From NCBI GenBank assembly GCA_014218235.1, contig CM024760.1, forward strand, positions 146,149,245 to 146,213,244: 64,000 nucleotides of DNA, read 5' to 3'. Every line of letters begins with the position of its first letter. Positions within the stretch are counted from its first letter, which is position 1. This document shows positions 57,589 to 64,000 of the stretch, piece after piece. Under the pieces are notes generated by a model. The model was given only the letters and a program-made list of their open reading frames with translations. It was not told the origin of the DNA and did not search any database. A program made the position numbers and the translations under genes. This stretch comes from Colocasia esculenta. Taxonomy: Eukaryota > Streptophyta > Magnoliopsida > Alismatales > Araceae.

Positions 57589-59636
57589 ATGATCAAATTT
57601 TCCCATGCAATTTAAATAAATTAAATATCTATTTTGGTGATTAACAAAACTAAGACAATGTGCATTTCTAACATATTTTCTATGAGAATTGAGCACAGGA
57701 AATCTAACAAAGAAATACAAGCTAAACTAGTAAGTATTCTTCATACCAGCATTTACAGTTCAAAGCATATAATTTTCTAAGTACACATCGACTCTCTAGT
57801 TTTTATAACGATTTCTTTAGAATCATAACGATTTCCTCATTCACATCGATTTTGGTTCTATAACAATTTCATAAGTCATCATTATTCTGTTGAAGGCCTC
57901 TCATAACGATTCGCTAAGAGATCACAACGATTTGCCTCTCATAACGATTCGCTAAGAGATCGCAACGATTTGCTTCTCATAACGATTCGCTAAGAGATCG
58001 CAAAGATTTGCCTCTCATAACGATTCGCTAAGAGATCGCAACGATTTTCTTCTCATAACGATTCGCTAAGAGATCGCATCGATTTGCTCTCAGAACGATT
58101 CGATAAGTATGCACATCGATTCCGAGCTCATAACGATTTGGTTATCGCATCAATTTCTTAAGTGAGAACAACGATTTGCTCTCACAACGATTTCAGTATT
58201 ACAACGACTCGTTAAGTTTCATAACAATTCATTAAGTTACACAACGACTTGGTCGCCGTAACGATTCGATACATTAAACAACGATTTGTTCACTATATCG
58301 ACTCGATAAGTGAAACAACGATTTGTTGATAGTATCATAATGATTTGTCTCTACAACGATTTGATTATTAATGCATAATGATTTGTGTGTACATCGACTT
58401 GTTTATGATCGTATAACGATTCACATGAACAACGACCTATCTTTACATCGATTTCATAAGTCATGATCATATCGATTTCATGGTATATAACGACTTGATA
58501 CTCAAACCTATTCTTAGATAGATTGAAAACTCAAAGTCTTCCCTCGCTTTTATCTCACATCCATGCATTTTTTATGACTGATCATATCACTGCACTGCAT
58601 GCAAACGATATCTTCTATTTCCATGCTTATACTGTAAACATCTTTTTAGAAGAACAGAATGGAACTTCTATTTTGATATAAAATCATTCTAACGTTGACT
58701 GACAACAAGAGACAGCCTAGCTGTCTATTGTTTTAGCATTTAATATGTGCAGGTCTCTGACAGCACACCTCAATACAACGTTGGACAATATGGAAGATAA
58801 CGGATATCAAAGAAAATCCTCTCTCTTGTTGCGTGCATGGAAAGCTAAAGACTGCTGAACAAGAAGCTCTACAGTGACATGCAGTCTAATGTAAACAAAA
58901 GCTTAGAGATAACGGACACTTCAACGTTCAATTTTCAAATGAAAGACATATATAGAAGACTGAAGCTCCAGAAACTTAGATACAACACTCACGACAATCT
59001 TTTACAAGCCTTCTGCGAGCATCTGAAAGAGCGAAGCCTCACTCCTTTGCTTGTCGAGCTCTTAGTTCTTAACTCTCTGGATTCATTTTATTAGTCTTGA
59101 GGGCTTCTATATACTGAGAGTGTTCCTCATCGTAGAACTTTCTCTCTCAGTCGTTGCTTCAGATCGAGCGTTGGTCTTTAAGCTTGATCTTGGGGCGTAT
59201 CATCCCTTGAATACATTTCTGTGTTCTTTCCCTTCGTGTTGAAGGAAGACCTGGTGGGTTCCAGGGTGTTTGTTTCCCTTCGTGTAGAAGGAAGACCTGG
59301 TGGGATCCAGGGTGTTGTAATTCCTCTTCGGTTGTGAAGAGAAGACCAGCTATGGCTGGGTGTGTAAGTGTCCTTGAGGGGGACTGTACCCTTGAGTAGT
59401 GAAATCCTAAGTTGTTGCTCAGGGACTGGACGTAGGACTCCTGTGGAAAGGTAGTCCGAACCAAGATAAATTCCGTGTGCCGTGTGTTTGATTGCCTTGT
59501 GTTTGCTATCCTCTCTTTTCTAACACTAACAGACATCGAAGTGTGTTGTGTGATTGTTTTTCTGGACAGGTTTTAAAGTGATCAAAAATTTAAGAATCCC
59601 ATTCACCCCCCCTCTGGGCTTGCTAGCTGGGCAACA
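57589..59636 (+). repeat. LTR of copia B (2048 bp)
   Basis: Starts TGATGATC and ends GGGCAACA. A purine tract and third ORF lie on its left, a primer site and gag on its right. This is one LTR shared by two internal regions. It is a reverse-orientation relative of 24516-26556, including the ATAACGATTCGCTAAGAGATC minisatellite at 57780-58500. Confidence 0.92.
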
Positions 59637-59638
59637 AG

Positions 59639-59650
59639 TGGTATCAGAGC
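59639..59650 (+). other. Primer-binding site of copia B (initiator tRNA-Met)
   Basis: TGGTATCAGAGC, two bases after the LTR end. Confidence 0.95.
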
Positions 59651-59701
59651 GAGTCTCTTCGACAAAGAAGAAGATCCAACAATCTGAAGAGAAAAGATCA
59701 A

Positions 59702-61180
59702 ATGGCAGCCCAAAGTCACTTCGAAGGTCAGTCAGTAAACAGGCCACCACTGTTCGATGGTGAAGATTACACATATTGGAAAACAAGGATGGAATACTTC
59801 CTACAAGGATTCGATTTTCAAATATGGTCTATAATAGAATAAGGCGATCTAGTTGTTCTAAACAACAGAGAACATTGGACAGAAGATGATAGAAAGAAGA
59901 TTTCTCTCAACTGCAAAGCTAAGAGCATACTATGTTGTGCACTTAGCAAGAAGGAGTTTAATAGAGTTTCAGCCTGCAAATCAGCAATGGAAATGTGGGA
60001 GAAGCTTAGAATCACATACGAAGGTACTGACAAGGTAAAATAGACCAGAATCGATATTCTGGTGACACAGTACAAGAGGTTCCAGATGCAGTCGGGAGAA
60101 ACCATTACACAGATGTATAGTCGGTTCACCGACATCACAAATGGGTTAGCAGGTCTTGGAAGACATATGAAATGGGAGACATGGTCAGAAAAATCTTTAG
60201 ATCCCTACCGGCCTCTTGGACTCCCAAAGTAACAGCGATAGAAGAAGCCAACGACTTGAAAAGGATGTCATTGGAGAAACTCATCGGGTCCCTTATGGCC
60301 CATGAGATCAACATGGAGAGATTGGGAGAGTCATCATGCCGAAGAAAACACTCCAATGCTCTCATGGTTGAAGAAGATGCATCAGAAGAAGTCTCAGATG
60401 GTGATGAAAGCACAAGAAGTAGTGAAAATGAAGAAGCTCTTCTCTCCAGAAGATTACAAAGAATACTAGCTAAGAAAAAGAAATATCAGTCCGGTAGGAG
60501 ATACTTCAAGAAAAACAAAGAGTATAAGAAGCCAGAAGGAAAGGACTCAAAAAGATATGAGCCCATCTGTTATGAATGTAAGAAGCCCGGACATATCAAG
60601 GCAGAATGTCCGAAACTCAAGAAAGTTGAATTTAGAAAGAAAGATAGTTCCAAGAAATTCAGAAGGTATAAAAAGAAAGCTATGGCAGCAGCTTGGGACA
60701 ATAGTAGCCACTCAGATAGGGAGTCAAGCTCAAGCAATGAAGAAGAAGAAGAAGCAAACTTGGCATTCATGGCCAACATCGAAGACAAGGTAACATCAGA
60801 CTCATCTTTTTCTTCATGTAATGAATCAGATTCCGATAATTTGGAAGAAGCTTTTAATGAACTGTATTGTAAATACAATGAAGTATGTAAATTACTAAAA
60901 ACAAGTAAGAAAAACATCACATGTTTAGAAAATACTAACTCAGATTTAAAATCTAAAAATGAGCAAATGGACAAATAAATTACGAAACTAAAAAGAAGAA
61001 ATGATTTGTTATGTGAAATTCTGAAAAATAAAAATGAACAGATAGTTAAACTAGAAAAACAGGAAACTCCAGATGAACTTAAAAAGGAGATTAACACACT
61101 AACTGAAGAAAATGAAAAGCTATTAAGTACATTAGATAAATTCACAAATGGAAAACCATCACTAATACTAAAGGGAGCTA
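59702..61180 (+). pseudogene. gag: Copia B gag, truncated
   Basis: ATG at 59702 (MAAQSHFEGQSVNRPPLFDG). The UBN2-type capsid region has a TAA at 59840 and a TAG at 60041, and the frame shifts near 60170. The rest is open through basic KKKYQSGRRYFKK, a CCHC knuckle (CYECKKPGHIKAEC from about 60568) and a Glu/Asp/Ser-rich coiled coil, with a TAA at 60976. It ends at about 61180 after SLILKGAR. Unlike copia C it keeps the central capsid region. Confidence 0.85.
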
Positions 61181-61234
61181 GATGGTTGATATGCGCGACA
61201 TTGTTGACTGTGCACTTTCGTTGTCCAGAGTTCA
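61181..61234. other. 54-bp filler between copia B gag and gypsy LTR
   Basis: GC-moderate sequence that matches neither the copia gag continuation seen in element C nor the expected primer-site region of the following LTR. Its origin is unclear. Confidence 0.4.
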
Positions 61235-64000
61235 TGTGACGGCCCTTGTTACACCAGTACGGTTATACCAACCCACGTCGGTATAGCGAGAGTCCTCACA
61301 GTGGGACATTTACCCAACGATACAAACAGCTGAGATACACGCGAATATATATAACAGAGTAGCGGAAGTAAAAGAGAACTATCTCCATTCATTCATCATC
61401 CACATTAAACATACATGCAGTTTACAATTTGCAAAAAGGAACTAAAATTCACATGATTTAAATTGCTGAAATAGAGATACAAAATGTCCACATATTACAT
61501 TCTTTTAATGATAGTTCTAATACAATGTCCAAGTACATACTAAGAAGTACACACAATCACAAGGATCTCAAAAGCTGGCTAGTCTCCACGCTCGGAGTCC
61601 GTCTCTGCTGCCTCCTCCGAGGGTACGGTGTCACCAACTAGACCTGTACGCCGAAGCAAGGAGTGAGTCCAGGGACTCAGCAAGTAACACTATGCATGAT
61701 ATACACGTACAAGTCCTAGTGGTTTCTACAAGCACATATACAATTAGCAACACATAGCATGCTAGTCCATTTAAGTTTTCAACCTATCATGAAGGTTCTA
61801 CAATTTTATACATAACGCATGCTTTCAGATTTCAAAAATATAACATTCACCTATCACATGGTCTCTAATCCATTCACTTATGAACTTTAACCTTATAAAG
61901 AACCAAACATGAGAGTTATCAACATGGACAATTTACATACATGAACGGGGAACATAGTTAGCATGGATTCCACATGTTCTTAAGTACCTACATAACTTTT
62001 TCACATGCTTTAGGTTGCTGATTTCGCATGGTTCAAAGACTATAAACCTACACATGAAAGCTACAATGTGGCTTAGAACATAACATATGAACAATCCATC
62101 ATGCCACTTTGCACACATACTCATTAATTGTTCCAAATCATGGATTCTAAACACTTTGCACACATAAACATGGAATTGCTAACATGCATTTGCTGAATTC
62201 ATACGGTTTCAGATTTAGCCTCACATGATTTCAATACACATTTTACACATCTAGAATTTCACATTTTCTTTTTACACAATTTCCTCTTTTCACATGGTTA
62301 CACTTTACACATGCACATTCACATATCACTTACACATTTACACATGGTCACATACACTTTACACATTACACTTTACACATATTTTAGGTGCCGTGACACA
62401 TAGTCCAAACCACCAAAGAAGGACACATTCACATCACATAACACATAGACACCATCTAGGCAATTCAATGGTGACTCTTGGACTGCGCAGACCGGGAGAA
62501 CAAGTCTCCACCCTAACCAGTGGTACTTGTCCACCTCCAGGATTTCCCCCTAATGCCCTTAGGGTCACTTAACACAATGAACTTTCTCAGGGGGACTTTT
62601 CCCTGATACGGCTCCACTGCCTTCTCGGAAGCAGTATCACATTGGCACAGTTTACACTTTTACACATTTACCGTTTTACACATGGTTTTACACTTGACAC
62701 TCTTCATTTCATTCACACTTTCTTACTCACATGAACACCTCTGTTTTCCTAACATGGTACTACAGAGTTTTCAGGATTCAACACATAGTAAACACACCAA
62801 TCATGCTGGGTTTAGACAAAATCTAATCACGTTTCGATCATATGTACGAATTATTCATAATTCACATGAAAACACATAACTTTTTATTTACTGTTCCAAT
62901 TAACCTGAAATTTTAACCACATGCTGTTTTCGGGTTCAAAATCATACCCTCAATTTTTCAGATTTTTCTGAGCTAAATAGGATTTACAGAAAATCAAACA
63001 CCTAATTAGCACATTATTCACAATTTACGTTAACATGGAATTTACACATCATGCAATTTACCACTTGCTGTTTAGCCATAAGCTACCAACATTTGCATGA
63101 ATTTAGAGTACAACATTTCCCTAATTCATACATCTATGGATTTAACACTACGAATCATTTTTGCATACTTCTATTCTATCGAACCGAAACTATTAACAAA
63201 TTGCACAATCATGGATAAGTTTCCTAAATTTGCAAACACACATGCTGACCCACAATCTTCATGATTAAACCGAAATCAAGGCATTCACATTAATCTAAAT
63301 CCTGAATCATGGGTTTTGCAAAATGGTCTACAAGTCATGCTCACATGTTTACAAGATATTATTATCCCACATTTGCCAACACAACTCACATACATCCACA
63401 ACCAAAATGCACAATATACATAGCTTATAGGGATACCATATATCCTCATCACGAAAATCATAACGAAATTAACGTATAAGAGGGACAGAACAGCTCACTG
63501 TTCTGTCCTGAAGAACTAGACGGCGGTCTCTGGCCGCTGACTCAGAGTCAGCGGCATGGTCGATGGACGCCAAGCTCATCACAGGCGTCCAGGGACCTTG
63601 CCGTTTACTCAGGTCTGTGCAGAAACACAGACCCGAGCTCTGAAATTTGGGTGAAATGGAGGGTCTAGGACTCGAGGGAAATTCCATAAAAATCATAAAA
63701 ACCTCCTAGACTCATACGGGGATACCATAGATAGGTCACTTGCCTCTCTAAAAATCCTCCAAGAGTTTTATGGCTCGAAGAAGACCTCCTTGGGCAGTTC
63801 CAAGAAGTTGCAGAAGCACCTCCAAGATCGCCTTCCTCCGAGCTCCTGGTTGATCTCCACGCCGAGGGGATGATGGGGAAGCCTTCCCCTTTGCTTCAGC
63901 TCCCTCCTTGATGCAGAAGATCTCCAAAACCAGCTTCAAGGGGTCGGATTTTTGGGTTCTAAAAGGGGTTTTTCTCACAGAATGCTCTAGGGTTTTCTCT
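61235..64000 (-). repeat. Gypsy LTR (L1-related), incomplete at window end
   Basis: Plus-strand start TGTGACGGCCCTTG, then a CCAACCCACGTCGG block, a GTACGCCGAAGC block (about 61650), an ACTGCGCAGACCGGGAG block (about 62480) and a GGACGCCAAGC block (63560). These are the landmarks of L1 and of 48463-52990 in the same order. It runs off the window, so whether it is solo or part of an element is unknown. No coding sequence was found in it. Confidence 0.8.

Noticed and set aside
60570..61235. Minus-strand 221-codon frame over copia B gag
   Set aside because: Antisense shadow of the Glu/Lys/Ser-rich gag coiled coil.
1..64000. Host genes, tRNA or rRNA genes in the window
   Set aside because: No cloverleaf, rRNA signature or non-transposon protein family was recognised; all coding signal belongs to mobile elements.

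Overview
This is a gene-poor, repeat-dense stretch of plant nuclear DNA. I see no unambiguous host gene, rRNA, tRNA or CRISPR array. Nearly every base can be assigned to LTR retrotransposons (Ty3/gypsy Tat-type, Tekay/Del-like LTRs, Ty1/copia SIRE-type) and one LINE fragment. Plant-type retroelement lineages, initiator-Met tRNA primer sites, a plant mobile domain (PMD) gene and the PF20167-type 'putative plant transposon protein' domain point to a large-genome angiosperm. The species cannot be named from the sequence.

Layout. (1) 1-1049 and 20480-23288 are one older degenerate retroelement region, split by (2) a 19.4 kb Tat-type gypsy element at 1050-20474. That element has 1367-bp LTRs, the target duplication GTCAT on both sides, gag, protease + G-patch, and a pol with RT, two RNase H domains and a DD35E integrase. 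Its 7.7 kb region between pol and the 3' LTR carries two genes on the opposite strand. One is a seven-exon PMD/coiled-coil gene (15717 to 12909). The other is a two-exon DUF7745/PMD-like gene with a TATA box (17680 to 16230). (3) A LINE RNase H fragment lies at 23289-23957. (4) A SIRE-type copia fragment 'A' (3' LTR 24516-26556, then the third ORF, minus strand) is split by a three-level nest: solo LTR L1 (28083-47076, TSD TGTGG) contains solo LTR L2 (29979-45904, TSD TAAAG), which contains a complete but mutated copia element 'C' (32820-45655, TSD GTGTC). (5) 48066-56365 is a gag-only gypsy derivative with 4.5 kb and 2.6 kb LTRs. (6) 56366-61180 is a second fragment of the A-type copia ('B') in the opposite orientation, with one LTR between a third-ORF end and a gag start. 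(7) 61235-64000 is another gypsy LTR that runs off the window.

How it works together. In the Tat element the sense strand encodes the replication proteins. The antisense strand carries intron-containing genes whose introns could not be removed from the element's own genomic RNA, because on that strand they read as CT...AC. The PMD gene has one in-frame TAG. Gag has two frame breaks, and pol is reached by a -1 shift at an A AAA AAA heptamer. Copia C is defective in gag, protease, integrase, RT and the third ORF. In-frame stops across the window are mostly TAG where CAG is the likely ancestor, as expected for deamination in silenced, CHG-methylated DNA.
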